Under the pieces are notes generated by a model. The model was not told where the DNA came from and ran no database searches. It saw nothing but the letters and a program-made list of their open reading frames with translations. Positions 27,931 through 36,724 of a DNA stretch of 64,000 bases are shown here, piece after piece. The translations under genes and the position numbers were made by a program. This DNA comes from CAYNST01 sp964546435. GTDB taxonomy: Bacteria; Pseudomonadota; Gammaproteobacteria; Pseudomonadales; Cellvibrionaceae. Every line of letters starts with the position of its first letter. Position 1 is the first letter of the stretch. The stretch covers positions 42,023 through 106,022 of the forward strand of contig CAZJKJ010000003.1 of the NCBI GenBank assembly GCA_964546435.1. The letters run 5' to 3'.

Positions 27931-28386
27931 ATGCCCGTATGGCTTTTAGCAGCGATGTCCGCCGTGGTACTGGTTTTAGCAATCGTAGCCGGAATATATT
28001 GCTTCAAAGTATACAAAGTGCAACAGCGTCTTCGTGAACGGGATTTGCTGCGACAGCAGCAGACGGATTTGCAACGGGAATCGATCAATAAGAGCATTCA
28101 GATTCTCTGTCGGGCTCTCATTGCGAAGCAGGTTGAGTCGTCGGAAGCCAGTCTGAGAATCAGTGCGTTACTGGACAGCCTTGGAATACCAAGTGACGAA
28201 CGCAAGGATTTCGCGGCAATCGATGCCATGGCGGCATCAATCCGGCACATACCAATTTTGACCGAGTGGAAAGCGCTGGATCGCAATGAACGGCGACAAT
28301 ACGAGAAATTGATCGCTCAAAAGCAGCTGGAGCTGGATGATTTCATTTACGACGCCGCAAGGAAAATGTTGAATCATAGCTTTTGA
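27931..28386 (+). CDS. DUF2489-like membrane-anchored small protein
   Basis: 151 aa with one N-terminal transmembrane helix (WLLAAMSAVVLVLAIVAGIY), then a charged helical region (QQRLRERDLLRQQQTDLQRE) and a conserved-looking cytosolic part (SINKSIQILCRALIAKQVES, LLDSLGIP, ELDDFIYDAARKML). I recognise the pattern as DUF2489; its function is unknown. Translational coupling to rmuC (2 bp gap) and the shared membrane-plus-coil design suggest a joint role. Convergent with trmA, 5 bp between stops. Confidence 0.75.
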   Translation: MPVWLLAAMSAVVLVLAIVAGIYCFKVYKVQQRLRERDLLRQQQTDLQRESINKSIQILCRALIAKQVESSEASLRISALLDSLGIPSDERKDFAAIDAMAASIRHIPILTEWKALDRNERRQYEKLIAQKQLELDDFIYDAARKMLNHSF

Positions 28387-28391
28387 GATGA

Positions 28392-29504
28392 TCAAGGCGC
28401 TGGCGGAGTGTTGCAAGCCTCTAAAATCACGCCAAGTTCCCGGTGCTGGGTATGCGGAAACTGATCAAAGAAGGCCATCCGAACGACTCGATAATCATCC
28501 CCAAGTGCCTCCAGATTTTTCTTGAGAGTCACGGGATTACACGAGATATAAACGATTCGAGGGAAGCGACGGAGGAACTCGACCGTCGCATCATCCAGTC
28601 CCGCACGGGGTGGATCAACAAACACGGTGGAAAACTTGAACTCAGTTAAATCCACATCCTTTAGTCGATGAAAGGGACGGACGCCGTTCATCGCCTGAGT
28701 CAGTTCCTCGCTGGAAAGACGTGCGAAAGTGATGTTGGAAACATTATTTAGAGCGCTGTTTTCAATGGCAGCGGCCAAACTGACTTTTGATATTTCGGTG
28801 GCAAATACCCGTCTGAATCTGGTTGACAGAGGTAAGGTAAAGTTTCCGTTGCCGCAATACAATTCCAGCAGATCCATTGATTCGGCTTTCAGTTGGGCAT
28901 TCACCCAGCCGAGCATTTTTTCACAAATGCTGGCGTTGGGCTGAGAAAAGGTGCCCTCGATCTGCTTGTACTTGAAAAGCCGTCCTTCTATACAGAATTG
29001 TTCATGAATATAATCTTGAGTAACGACGCGCTTCTGCTTTCGGCTCCTGCCTATGACATGGACTCCAAGGTTTAGAGACATTTCTTTTGCGCGGGCGTGC
29101 CAGCTGTCATCGAGTTTACTCCGGTATATTAAAGTCACCAGGACTTCGCCAATCGTTGACGTGAGGAAGTCGATCTGGAAAAGCCTTTCCCGCAATAGCG
29201 GGTCTTCATTGACGAAGTTCTGCACTTTGGACATTGAATGCTGTAAAAGTGATGAGCCATTTCGGAACGAATCTATGATGTAAGGTCGTTTTTTTACGCC
29301 TGGTTCGAACATGGCATAGTGAATCTTGTCACCCTCGTGCCAGATGCGAAACTCTGCGCGCATTCGGAATCCCGTTTCCGGAGAGGCATAAACGTCGATT
29401 TCGTCGAGGTTGATGAAGGTTGCAAACTCATTTCTGGTCAGGGAGGCTTTTTCTGCGAGCTGCTGCGGGTAGGGCACCGAGGCGGCGGAATCAGTTGTAT
29501 TCAA
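28392..29504 (-). CDS. trmA: tRNA (uracil-5-)-methyltransferase
   Basis: SAM-dependent enzyme that makes m5U54 in the T-loop of tRNA. Motifs: FRMRAEFRIWHEGDKIHYAM, LLELYCGNGNFTLPLS (SAM), FVDPPRAGLDDATVEF and the nucleophile Cys in VYISCNPVTLKKNL. The full open frame begins at a TTG (29582) far upstream of the homology. I choose the internal TTG at 29504, which gives 370 aa, close to E. coli TrmA (366), with a weak AGAGAT ribosome site. No ATG exists in that region. Divergent from yjbQ. Confidence 0.93.
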   Translation of the reverse strand: MNTTDSAASVPYPQQLAEKASLTRNEFATFINLDEIDVYASPETGFRMRAEFRIWHEGDKIHYAMFEPGVKKRPYIIDSFRNGSSLLQHSMSKVQNFVNEDPLLRERLFQIDFLTSTIGEVLVTLIYRSKLDDSWHARAKEMSLNLGVHVIGRSRKQKRVVTQDYIHEQFCIEGRLFKYKQIEGTFSQPNASICEKMLGWVNAQLKAESMDLLELYCGNGNFTLPLSTRFRRVFATEISKVSLAAAIENSALNNVSNITFARLSSEELTQAMNGVRPFHRLKDVDLTEFKFSTVFVDPPRAGLDDATVEFLRRFPRIVYISCNPVTLKKNLEALGDDYRVVRMAFFDQFPHTQHRELGVILEACNTPPAP

Positions 29505-29584
29505 GATCGGATCTCTACTGGTAAACGGAGGGAAGACGGCATTATAGTGATTCGGTTCACGCAAACAAAAACGGGTATTCAAAT

Positions 29585-30007
29585 ATGTGGATTCAGAAAC
29601 GCATTATTCTTCCGCGCCGTCCGCGAGGTTTTCATCTGATAACTCAAGCCATTGTTGAAGAGCTTCCAGAACTCGAAAAGGTGGAAGTCGGAGTGTTGCA
29701 TGCTTTCATTCAGCACACATCTGCTGCGTTAACAATTAATGAAAATGCGGACCCTACGGTCCGACAGGATTTCGAGTCGGTACTATCGAAGCTGGTGCCG
29801 GAGAACGAATCGTTCTATCGGCACAACGACGAGGGTCCCGACGATTTACCTGCTCATATCAAAAGTAGTTTGCTCAGCTGCAGCGTTACTGTCCCGATTT
29901 CAAATGGTCGCCTCAACCTGGGGACGTGGCAAGGGATTTACTTGTGTGAATTCCGGAATCAACCTGGTCGTCGAACCCTTGTGATAACAATAAATGGAAA
30001 AGAGTGA
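29585..30007 (+). CDS. yjbQ: YjbQ family protein (UPF0047)
   Basis: 140 aa, single-domain trimeric fold with the signature HAFIQHTSAALTINENADP and the ending CEFRNQPGRRTLVITINGK. Members are annotated as secondary thiamine-phosphate synthases; the physiological role is not settled. ATG start 29585, divergent from trmA; CATTATAGTG near 29540 could hold a -10 element for it. Ends 61 bp from the convergent tusE. Confidence 0.92.
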   Translation: MWIQKRIILPRRPRGFHLITQAIVEELPELEKVEVGVLHAFIQHTSAALTINENADPTVRQDFESVLSKLVPENESFYRHNDEGPDDLPAHIKSSLLSCSVTVPISNGRLNLGTWQGIYLCEFRNQPGRRTLVITINGKE

Positions 30008-30068
30008 CGGGTTTGCTGTTCCGGTGCCCGAGATTGCTATAAACCGGTATCCGGATTTTGTAGGCAAT

Positions 30069-30404
30069 TCAAAGACAATTTGGAGGTTTGGGCAGACCGG
30101 CTATTTTGGCGGCAAGTTTTGCAGGGCTGCCAGGGAAGAGGGACAGGAGGTAGATGCTTGAACTTTTCTCATTGCCCAAATGGAGCTTGATGTACCGGCA
30201 TAGGGGACGCATAGCGGGCGACAAGTGGTAACTGTGATAGAACTCCCTGATCAGAGTTAAAATTTCCCAATGCGCGGATGTTAGCTCAATACCTTCTGCG
30301 TCAGCGATATTTGCGGCTGTCGCTGGTGTCCAGTGTTCAGGTCGAAGGAGGAAGCCTTCGAGATCCTTCTCTGGCGTGTCTTCAGTGTTGATAGAGCCGG
30401 TCAT
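30069..30404 (-). CDS. tusE: Sulfur relay protein TusE (DsrC family)
   Basis: 111 aa. Accepts sulfur from TusBCD and passes it to MnmA for 2-thiouridine at tRNA position 34. The C-terminal tail GLPKPPNCL carries the conserved penultimate Cys; the second DsrC-type Cys is replaced in the motif PAMRPLCRYI region as in other TusE. ATG start at 30404, nine bases after the tusB stop. Last gene of yccA-tusD-tusC-tusB-tusE. Confidence 0.93.
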   Translation of the reverse strand: MTGSINTEDTPEKDLEGFLLRPEHWTPATAANIADAEGIELTSAHWEILTLIREFYHSYHLSPAMRPLCRYIKLHLGNEKSSSIYLLSLFPGSPAKLAAKIAGLPKPPNCL

Positions 30405-30413
30405 AGGTACGAT

Positions 30414-30689
30414 TCATCGCCACGTATGAATGGCGCAATACTGTTCGGTGAGAGTTACCAACTGCGCATAATCCAAAGGTAAACAGCTCGGTATGGGCGT
30501 AACGCCCCGCTGCAGGAGATCCTCCCGAATATGGTAGGAGATGATCCCGTCCGGTACAAGACCACGGCATGCCGCCGCGTAAACGCCATCTGCCAGCAAT
30601 ACCAAGACATCTTCGGCGCTTATGATTTCAAGGCAGTTATCGAGGGCGGGAGACTGGAAGGGCGAACTGGTGACTATATGGAGTGTCAT
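30414..30689 (-). CDS. tusB: Sulfur relay protein TusB (DsrH-like)
   Basis: 91 aa subunit of the TusBCD hexamer. MTLHIVTSSPFQSPALDNCL, then EDVLVLLADGVYAA, match DsrH/TusB, with the usual length (95 aa in E. coli). Two bases separate it from tusC. Structural role in the sulfur-transfer complex; no obvious catalytic Cys of its own. Confidence 0.9.
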   Translation of the reverse strand: MTLHIVTSSPFQSPALDNCLEIISAEDVLVLLADGVYAAACRGLVPDGIISYHIREDLLQRGVTPIPSCLPLDYAQLVTLTEQYCAIHTWR

Positions 30690-30691
30690 GA

Positions 30692-31054
30692 CTAAAAACT
30701 GACGATGTGGGCGGCATTGGAAAGCAACCTGCTAACCTCTGGACTGGAAACCAGTATTTTGTTGTATTGCAATTTCTGCAACGGGATGGAGCGTCGGGAA
30801 ACGGAAGGTTCATGAATATACACGTCATCAATTCCGTAAAGGCTTAACGCCTTGAGCTGTTTTTCAATGCTGTGGGTATACGTCGGTGATTGTCCGGTCG
30901 TCAGTTGAAAAACGCCATCATTCATGAATAATATTTTGATTGAGAGTTCGAAGACCGAAGAGGCCAGAGCGGCATCAATTCCGTCCTTGGCGGCCGAAGT
31001 ACCATAAGGGGAAGATCGAAAAACAAATAGAATATACGGGTTTGATTCGTTCAA
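30692..31054 (-). CDS. tusC: Sulfur relay protein TusC (DsrF-like)
   Basis: 120 aa subunit of TusBCD. The core ILFVFRSSPYGTSAAKDGID, IKILFMNDGVFQLT and YIHEPSVSRR is DsrF-like and comparable to the 119-aa E. coli protein. No ATG starts the domain: TTG 31054-31052 overlaps the tusD stop as TTGA, a rare-start version of the ATGA coupling. The open frame continues upstream through tusD antiphase but has no homology there. Confidence 0.9.
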   Translation of the reverse strand: MNESNPYILFVFRSSPYGTSAAKDGIDAALASSVFELSIKILFMNDGVFQLTTGQSPTYTHSIEKQLKALSLYGIDDVYIHEPSVSRRSIPLQKLQYNKILVSSPEVSRLLSNAAHIVSF

Positions 31055-31437
31055 AAACTTACTACCCGGTCGCAAACGCTGAACATTTCTGCCGCCTGGC
31101 CGAGCCCCCCCAAAGTAAAGCCCTGCATCAGTACGCCACAGGATTTCCTGTATCGTCTGGCTTCCTGTTCGTCCAGAACACCTCGTTGCAATGCGGCAGC
31201 GATACAGACGACTGCATCCAGCCGGTGCTGTACGATGAATGCTTGCCATTCGGCAAGCAAATGACATTCATCTTGAAGGAATATGGAGTTTTCGTTGGCA
31301 ATCGTCGCTCCGGGACCGTAGAAAAATAGACGTTCAATGGAGTGACCGGCACTGATCAAAGCGTGGGCAAAATGCAGCGCCGAATGTACGACCGGTCTGT
31401 GTTCCGAACCGGTCTGCACGAATAAACCATATCTCAT
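31051..31437 (-). CDS. tusD: Sulfurtransferase TusD (DsrE-like)
   Basis: 128 aa. Catalytic subunit that takes persulfide sulfur from TusA; the expected Cys lies in DAVVCIAAALQRGVLD (Cys78 in E. coli). N-terminus MRYGLFVQTGSEHRPVVHSA, glycine-rich FFYGPGA. ATG start at 31437; 57 bp after the yccA stop. Its TGA overlaps the TTG of tusC. Confidence 0.94.
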   Translation of the reverse strand: MRYGLFVQTGSEHRPVVHSALHFAHALISAGHSIERLFFYGPGATIANENSIFLQDECHLLAEWQAFIVQHRLDAVVCIAAALQRGVLDEQEARRYRKSCGVLMQGFTLGGLGQAAEMFSVCDRVVSF

Positions 31438-31494
31438 GAAAGACCAAGCCTCTTGGAAAGACTTGGCTTTTCACGGTTTTGTAAAATCAAAGAA

Positions 31495-32163
31495 TCAATC
31501 ATCACCAAATATGGAAAGCAGATTCAGCAAGCTAATGAAAATATTATAAATGCTCACAAACAAGGAGGTTGTTGCCATGATGTAGTTAGTTTCTCCGCCG
31601 TGAATGATCCGGCTTGTTTGCCACAAAATAGCGAGCGATGAGAGCATGAGGAAAATACTGCTCACTGCCAGAGAAAGACCTTGAATATTCAGGAATATAT
31701 TGGCGATTCCAGCGACAAATGCCACCATCAATCCGACCATGATGAAACCGGTCATGAAGCTGAAATCTTTACGACTTACCAGCGCATATCCGGACAGCCC
31801 AAAGAATATCAGGGCAGTGCCTCCCAGAGCCTGCATTACAATCTGTGACCCGGCTTCGGTTGCCAGGTAGTGATTGAGGACTGGACCGAGACCTGCGCCC
31901 AGTAAGCCAGTAAAGGCAAAGACTACCCAGATACCGGCGGCAGAATTGGCGAAACGGGGAAGTACGAACCAAACCAGACCGATGGCACCGAAGGACATGA
32001 TCATAGATAAGCCACGACCCACATCGGCGGCCATGGAAAGCCCTGCGGCCAGCGCGCTGAACAGAAGGGTCATGGCGAGCAAAGCGTAAGTGTTTCTGAG
32101 AACCTTGCTGACCTCGGCGGAACTGATCGCAGTATTCTGGGTGGAACTATAAACATCTTGCAT
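31495..32163 (-). CDS. yccA: Bax inhibitor-1/YccA family membrane protein
   Basis: 222 aa with seven predicted transmembrane helices (for example TYALLAMTLLFSALAAGLSM and IWVVFAFTGLLGAGLGPVLN) and the acidic C-terminal region of the BI-1/UPF0005 family. In E. coli YccA modulates FtsH proteolysis of membrane proteins. ATG start with GGAG seven bases upstream. It heads the tusDCBE run, the same order as in pseudomonads. Confidence 0.95.
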   Translation of the reverse strand: MQDVYSSTQNTAISSAEVSKVLRNTYALLAMTLLFSALAAGLSMAADVGRGLSMIMSFGAIGLVWFVLPRFANSAAGIWVVFAFTGLLGAGLGPVLNHYLATEAGSQIVMQALGGTALIFFGLSGYALVSRKDFSFMTGFIMVGLMVAFVAGIANIFLNIQGLSLAVSSIFLMLSSLAILWQTSRIIHGGETNYIMATTSLFVSIYNIFISLLNLLSIFGDD

Positions 32164-32558
32164 GATAAAACTCCAATGGATTCAGCCGTCTAAAGGTATT
32201 AACTGTATAAAAAGCATTAATTGAGTAAAAGTATCAGCGGTCTAACGCGCACCAATAATACAACGCAGTGCAGAACATGGGAATATGGGTTGCCGCGCAG
32301 TGTATTGCAATGCCCGACGATTCAAGTGCTCGTCATCCTCTGTCTGCTGCGATAGTAGCTTTCTGTCAGACACTATAGCAGCCCTGTCTCGGGAAATTTT
32401 GTCGTCCTTATGAGACATTGATGGCGACTGATAGTTCTTCGGTACACCAGGGCGGGGTTGGATGCTTTGGGGCTTGAAGCGAAATGGCTGGGCTATCTCG
32501 CTACTGCGGGATCGGAACTCCCGATCTTGCGATGGATATCATGAGGAACTTCAGTTAA
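32164..32558. other. 395-bp gap between yccA and tRNA-Ser
   Basis: No gene recognised. On the minus strand it carries the tRNA-Ser 3' flank and the yccA leader. A 6-bp inverted repeat GATCGG/CCGATC at 32510-32526, 33 bases past the tRNA, may be its processing or termination hairpin; no T-run follows. A plus-strand frame that crosses the tRNA is an artefact. Confidence 0.45.
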
Positions 32559-32646
32559 TGGCGGAGGGGGTGGGATTCGAACCCACGGACGGTCGCCCGT
32601 CGCTGGTTTTCAAGACCAGTGCTTTCGACCACTCAGCCACCCCTCC
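32559..32646 (-). tRNA. tRNA-Ser (anticodon UGA)
   Basis: On the minus strand the acceptor GGAGGGG pairs with CCCCTCC, discriminator G, CCA encoded. Anticodon stem CTGGT/ACCAG with loop CTTGAAA gives TGA. Large variable arm (CGACGGGCGACCGTC) as expected for tRNA-Ser. 88 nt. Confidence 0.97.
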
Positions 32647-32705
32647 AGAACTTCTATTCCATCCCGCGTGTCGAGACACAGGTGATCGGATTGGAAGAGG
32701 CGCAG

Positions 32706-32733
32706 ATTATACATAGGTTTTCGAACCGAGCAA
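32706..32733 (-). promoter_or_regulatory. Promoter of tRNA-Ser
   Basis: On the minus strand: TTGCTC, 16-base spacer, TATAAT (perfect -10), then CTGCGCC as a GC-rich discriminator. The predicted start is about 50 bases before the tRNA. Confidence 0.75.
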
Positions 32734-32943
32734 GGGGGCTCGCTTATTCTGTTTTAAAAATTTTGATATAACTTGCGACCGCATGGAACCGCGATCCGCA
32801 TGGTTGCCATAGCCAGAAGCAAGACAGCCTGGAACGATGAGATGAGGCGGGAAGGAAGATCAAAATTATGAGATTGTGTGGTGACGATGAGGGGATTTAA
32901 AAGGATGGCGCTTCCTTGCGCGCGTGGAGCATTCAATCGGTCG

Positions 32944-35826
32944 CTATTTGGCTTTCATCTCGATTTCGAACGACACATCATTACTGGCCAGGCGAGGATC
33001 GTTCGCCGGTCGCTGTAGTGGTCGTGGATGTCTTTCGATGTTAACCGGCAAAGAGGTATCCAGAGGTTGGGTTAATGAAACCTCACGATTAACGTTGCCC
33101 ACCACAATATTGATGGGCCGGGGATTATCCCGCGGATCGTTGGTCGCACGCACTTTGGTCGCCCTGCGGGCTTCACGGAGTGGCGGGCTCGTCGGTCTGG
33201 CCTTTTCGACTTTGGCTGCCTTGGGCGCAGGAGCGACTTCGGCGTTAGCCGTCGCCACTTCAGGTGTTTTCGAAACCTCCTCTGGCTGGCTTTCCTGGAT
33301 TTTTTCTGTCGGTTTCGGAGCGACCGGCACAGTTGCAGCGATTTCCTCTGAATTTGCCGATTCCGGTACCGGATCTTTTGTCAGCGACGGGGTCTGGTCG
33401 AGCGTATCAGCAGGAGCCGGTGTTTCTGCTGGCTCGATGTTCTCGTCCGCTGACGGGCGCTTGGGAGCGGCTGAGCCCCGCCGGTTGCGCTCTCTTCTGG
33501 GGTTAGTCGGCTTGGCAGCGCCAATCGTTTCGGGGGTTTGAGCAGCTTCCGACGGGGGTTGGGGCGCGTCAGGAGCGGCGGAAGAAACGCCTGTTGGCTC
33601 CAGTTCGCGCTGATCCGGAGCTGCTACATTGTCCGGCGCGGAAGTCTGTTCGGTCGCCGCGCTTTCAATGGCGACTTCCAGTCGAGGCCCGCGCTGTCTT
33701 TCGTTCGAGCGTGGTCTGCGACCAGATGGTCGTTTCGGTGGCTTATTGTCTTCCACCTTGGCGGTTTCGAGATCTGGGGGGCTATCGGGAGCCGCTTTTG
33801 CAAGACTACCGGTTCCAGCCGCGGGCGGCTTTTGGCGACCGGACGCTCCATTTTCGGCATCACTGCTCTTGCGTGGACGGCGATTGCGACTGCGATCAGA
33901 TCGCCCTGTGGACTCTGCGGATCGATTGTTGCCCTGGGGTTTGTCGGTGCGCGAGGATTCTTTGGCGACGTTTGAATCTTCGCGAGGGGTAAGGTTATCA
34001 ACAATGGTTTCCCGGTCTCGGCGATCGCGACGGTCCCGGTGTTGATTGTTCCGTGGGCGTTTGGTCTGTTTGTTATGAGTCGGTTGTACAACCGGTGTTT
34101 CTTTGGTTTCAATCTTCGCAGTTGCAAAAAAGTCGGCGATACCCTTTACGAGGTAGGCAAAAAAGCCGGTTTTGACTGTCGATTCGGGGGATCTGGCGGC
34201 AGGCGCAGGCGGAGTCGTGACCACGGCTGTCGATTTTACTGAGGGCCCGGCAAGTGGCGTTTGTACAGCGCGTTCTTCCAGAGCCTCTTCGTGTGCTTCC
34301 TCATTGGTATTAAAAGCGATCTTGTAACTCGCTTCCGCCTCTTCAACTTCGTCCTGCCGTAGCCTGTTGACCTGGAAGTGCGGCGTAACCATTTCTGCGT
34401 TGGGCAATATGACAACACGAACGTTGTGTCGTTTCTCTATCTGACTGATGGCTTCACGCTTTTCGTTTAACAGGAAAGTGGCGACGGTAACAGGCACTAT
34501 GGCACGAACTTCTGAACTGCGATCTTTTTTTGCTTCTTCTTCAACAAGTCGTAAAATCGAGAGTGCCAGGGACTTTGTTCCGCGGATAGTTCCCTGGCCG
34601 GCACAGCGCGGACAAATTTTGGATGTAGTCTCTTCCAGTGATGGTCGCAGGCGCTGGCGAGACATCTCCAGGAGACCAAAACGGGAAATGCGACCGATTT
34701 GCACGCGAGCGCGATCCATTTCGAGCGCGTCCCGCATCCGGTTTTCCACATCCCTTTGATTCTTGACGGGCTGCATATCGATAAAATCGATAACTACTAG
34801 CCCCCCGATATCCCTGAGGCGCAGTTGTCGTGCAATTTCATCTGCGGCTTCAAGATTGGTGGCCAGAGCAGTTTCTTCGATATCAGCACCTTTGGTGGCT
34901 CGCGAGGAGTTGATATCGATGCTTACGAGCGCTTCGGTAATGTCGATAACGATCGACCCCCCGGAAGGCAGCTTGACCTCCCGGTCGAAAGCAGTTTCTA
35001 TCTGGCCTTCGATCTGGAAGCGGTTGAACAATGGGACGGATTCGTCATAGAACTTGATTTTATTGCGGCTTCCGGGCATTACCCGTTCGACGTACTCCAC
35101 GCACAGATCATAGGCTTCCCTGTTATCGACGATGATTTCGCCAATATCCTGCCTTAAGTAATCTCTGAGTGCCCGGATGATGACATTGCCTTCCTGCCAC
35201 AGAAAGTGCGGGGCCGTTGCCTGGTCGGCGTCAGTTTTGACGGCATGCCACAACTGGACCAGGGTATTCATGTCCCATTGCAACTCCTCGGCGCTACGTC
35301 CGACTCCGGCGGTGCGGATAATGACGCCCATGCCCTGAGGTACATCCAGTTTGCTCAATGCATCCTTCAGTTCGGTCCGGTCGTCGCCATCAATGCGGCG
35401 GGAGATACCGCCAGCGCGCGGATTGTTTGGCATCAGAACCAGATACCGGCCGGCGAGACTGATAAAGGTGGTCAGCGCCGCCCCCTTGTTGCCACGTTCT
35501 TCCTTGTCGATCTGCACAACGACTTCCATACCTTCCTTGACCACGTCCTTGATGCGGACGCGGTTGCTGTCGCTCTCACGATCGCGACCTCGGAAATACT
35601 CTTTGGAAATTTCTTTGAGTGGAAGAAAGCCATGGCGTTCGGCGCCGTAGTCGACAAAGGCGGCTTCCAGGCTGGGTTCGACGCGGGTGATGCGTCCCTT
35701 GTAAATATTGGCCTTTTTCTGCTCTCGTTGCCGATTTTCTATATCAAGATCATACAACCACTGGCCGTCAACCAGTGCCACCCGGATCTCTTCTGGCTGG
35801 GTGGCGTTAATAAGCATTCTTTTCAT
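32944..35826 (-). CDS. rne: Ribonuclease E
   Basis: 960 aa endoribonuclease and degradosome scaffold. The N-terminal catalytic half has the S1 domain (IYKGRITRVEPSLEAAFVDY), the two Mg-binding Asp in VSIDINS and VVIDFIDM (E. coli D303 and D346) and the Zn-link CPRC in KICPRCAGQGTIRG. From about residue 510 it is low-complexity: an amphipathic stretch TGFFAYLVKGIADFFATA fits the membrane anchor, followed by Arg-rich RNA-binding and Pro/Glu/Ala-rich linkers. ATG start. The upstream gap of about 0.9 kb may include the autoregulated leader. Confidence 0.97.
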   Translation of the reverse strand: MKRMLINATQPEEIRVALVDGQWLYDLDIENRQREQKKANIYKGRITRVEPSLEAAFVDYGAERHGFLPLKEISKEYFRGRDRESDSNRVRIKDVVKEGMEVVVQIDKEERGNKGAALTTFISLAGRYLVLMPNNPRAGGISRRIDGDDRTELKDALSKLDVPQGMGVIIRTAGVGRSAEELQWDMNTLVQLWHAVKTDADQATAPHFLWQEGNVIIRALRDYLRQDIGEIIVDNREAYDLCVEYVERVMPGSRNKIKFYDESVPLFNRFQIEGQIETAFDREVKLPSGGSIVIDITEALVSIDINSSRATKGADIEETALATNLEAADEIARQLRLRDIGGLVVIDFIDMQPVKNQRDVENRMRDALEMDRARVQIGRISRFGLLEMSRQRLRPSLEETTSKICPRCAGQGTIRGTKSLALSILRLVEEEAKKDRSSEVRAIVPVTVATFLLNEKREAISQIEKRHNVRVVILPNAEMVTPHFQVNRLRQDEVEEAEASYKIAFNTNEEAHEEALEERAVQTPLAGPSVKSTAVVTTPPAPAARSPESTVKTGFFAYLVKGIADFFATAKIETKETPVVQPTHNKQTKRPRNNQHRDRRDRRDRETIVDNLTPREDSNVAKESSRTDKPQGNNRSAESTGRSDRSRNRRPRKSSDAENGASGRQKPPAAGTGSLAKAAPDSPPDLETAKVEDNKPPKRPSGRRPRSNERQRGPRLEVAIESAATEQTSAPDNVAAPDQRELEPTGVSSAAPDAPQPPSEAAQTPETIGAAKPTNPRRERNRRGSAAPKRPSADENIEPAETPAPADTLDQTPSLTKDPVPESANSEEIAATVPVAPKPTEKIQESQPEEVSKTPEVATANAEVAPAPKAAKVEKARPTSPPLREARRATKVRATNDPRDNPRPINIVVGNVNREVSLTQPLDTSLPVNIERHPRPLQRPANDPRLASNDVSFEIEMKAK

Positions 35827-36724
35827 TCATTGTTCTCTTGCGTTGCGCAAGCCGCAAGTGGGGCACAGAACATATCTCAAGAGGCAACAACGGCGATTTC
35901 GGTGAGTCAGTGGTTCATTAACCGAAAAGTGACACGCCCACCGGGGTGTCTTGGTAAATGCTGTCCGGCGCCGCGCCCATTAATGTCACGTTAGTGCCGG
36001 TTGTTGATCTTCTTGTGAGACTTGCTTCCAGTATTCCGATTAATGGCAGGATAATATCATCATCGTAGTGTCAGAAATTTCCGACGCATTACGCTAAGTA
36101 GGTGCCGACCGAGACCTCCAGGGCCTCCAGTTTACATACGGTACAATAGGTCACTCGGTTGCAGGAACTACCAAACGGAGCTCAGCAGGCATCCTGCTTG
36201 GATGTCTAGTGGCAATTTCGCCGTTCTACTGCTTACGCCTGCCTGCCCGAACAACGGTTGCCGCATCAGGATTCCGAGGCTGAAGAGGCGTCACCTTTTA
36301 TTTAGCTGAGTAAACACTTTTACGTCGAGCAACGGGAATTTGCCGTGAAATTGTAATTCTGCTGTCGTTACGTCGATGAGTAAATCGCAATGCCAATTGT
36401 TGGTCTGAAAAGCCGTGCTCAAAATTTAGTTCAAAATAACCATGCCCACCAGGGACTTGCAAACCATTTCAGTCACGCTCGTTAAGACGAGCACCTTTAA
36501 AATTACCACGCGTCGGCAATTCAGATTACGCCCGCGTCCGCGGAGGGCAGAGCAACCCGCAGTTTCGCATTCCGCATTAATGCTCACTAGCTTCGGTTCG
36601 CGCCGGGCTTCTGCGCCCGCAACGCCGGAATATATCAGCTCGCTGTGTATTAAGCAATCAGCATAATTCGTGGGTCTGGGTGTCCTTCCTTGCTAGAATG
36701 CGCGCTACGCAGAACTACACCCCG
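35827..36724. other. ~0.9-kb gap between rne and rluC; probable rne leader
   Basis: The largest gene-free stretch here. Next to rne the minus-strand leader can fold: GACAC...GTGTC around 35931-35950 with an inner CC/GG pair. Further up are AGCAGG-CAT-CCTGCT (36184-36198), GCTCGT-TAAG-ACGAGC (36477-36492) and repeated TTACGTCGA (36320-36328, 36368-36376) and GAGTAAA (36308-36314, 36378-36384). A 74-codon frame at 36442-36666 resembles no family and I do not call it. RNase E autoregulation through its leader is established in E. coli; here it is an inference from position. Confidence 0.5.
36694..36699 (+). promoter_or_regulatory. -10 box of rluC
   Basis: TAGAAT followed by GCGCGC, the same -10 plus GC discriminator as at acpP and tRNA-Val. 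No good -35 is seen. The inferred RNA start is about 20 bases before the rluC ATG. Confidence 0.5.

Noticed and set aside
32462..32716. 84-codon plus-strand frame over tRNA-Ser
   Set aside because: Reads antisense through the tRNA; GGGFEPTDG-like peptides are a well-known tRNA-Ser artefact.
36442..36666. 74-codon frame in the rne-rluC gap
   Set aside because: Arg-rich, no homology pattern, and crosses a hairpin.
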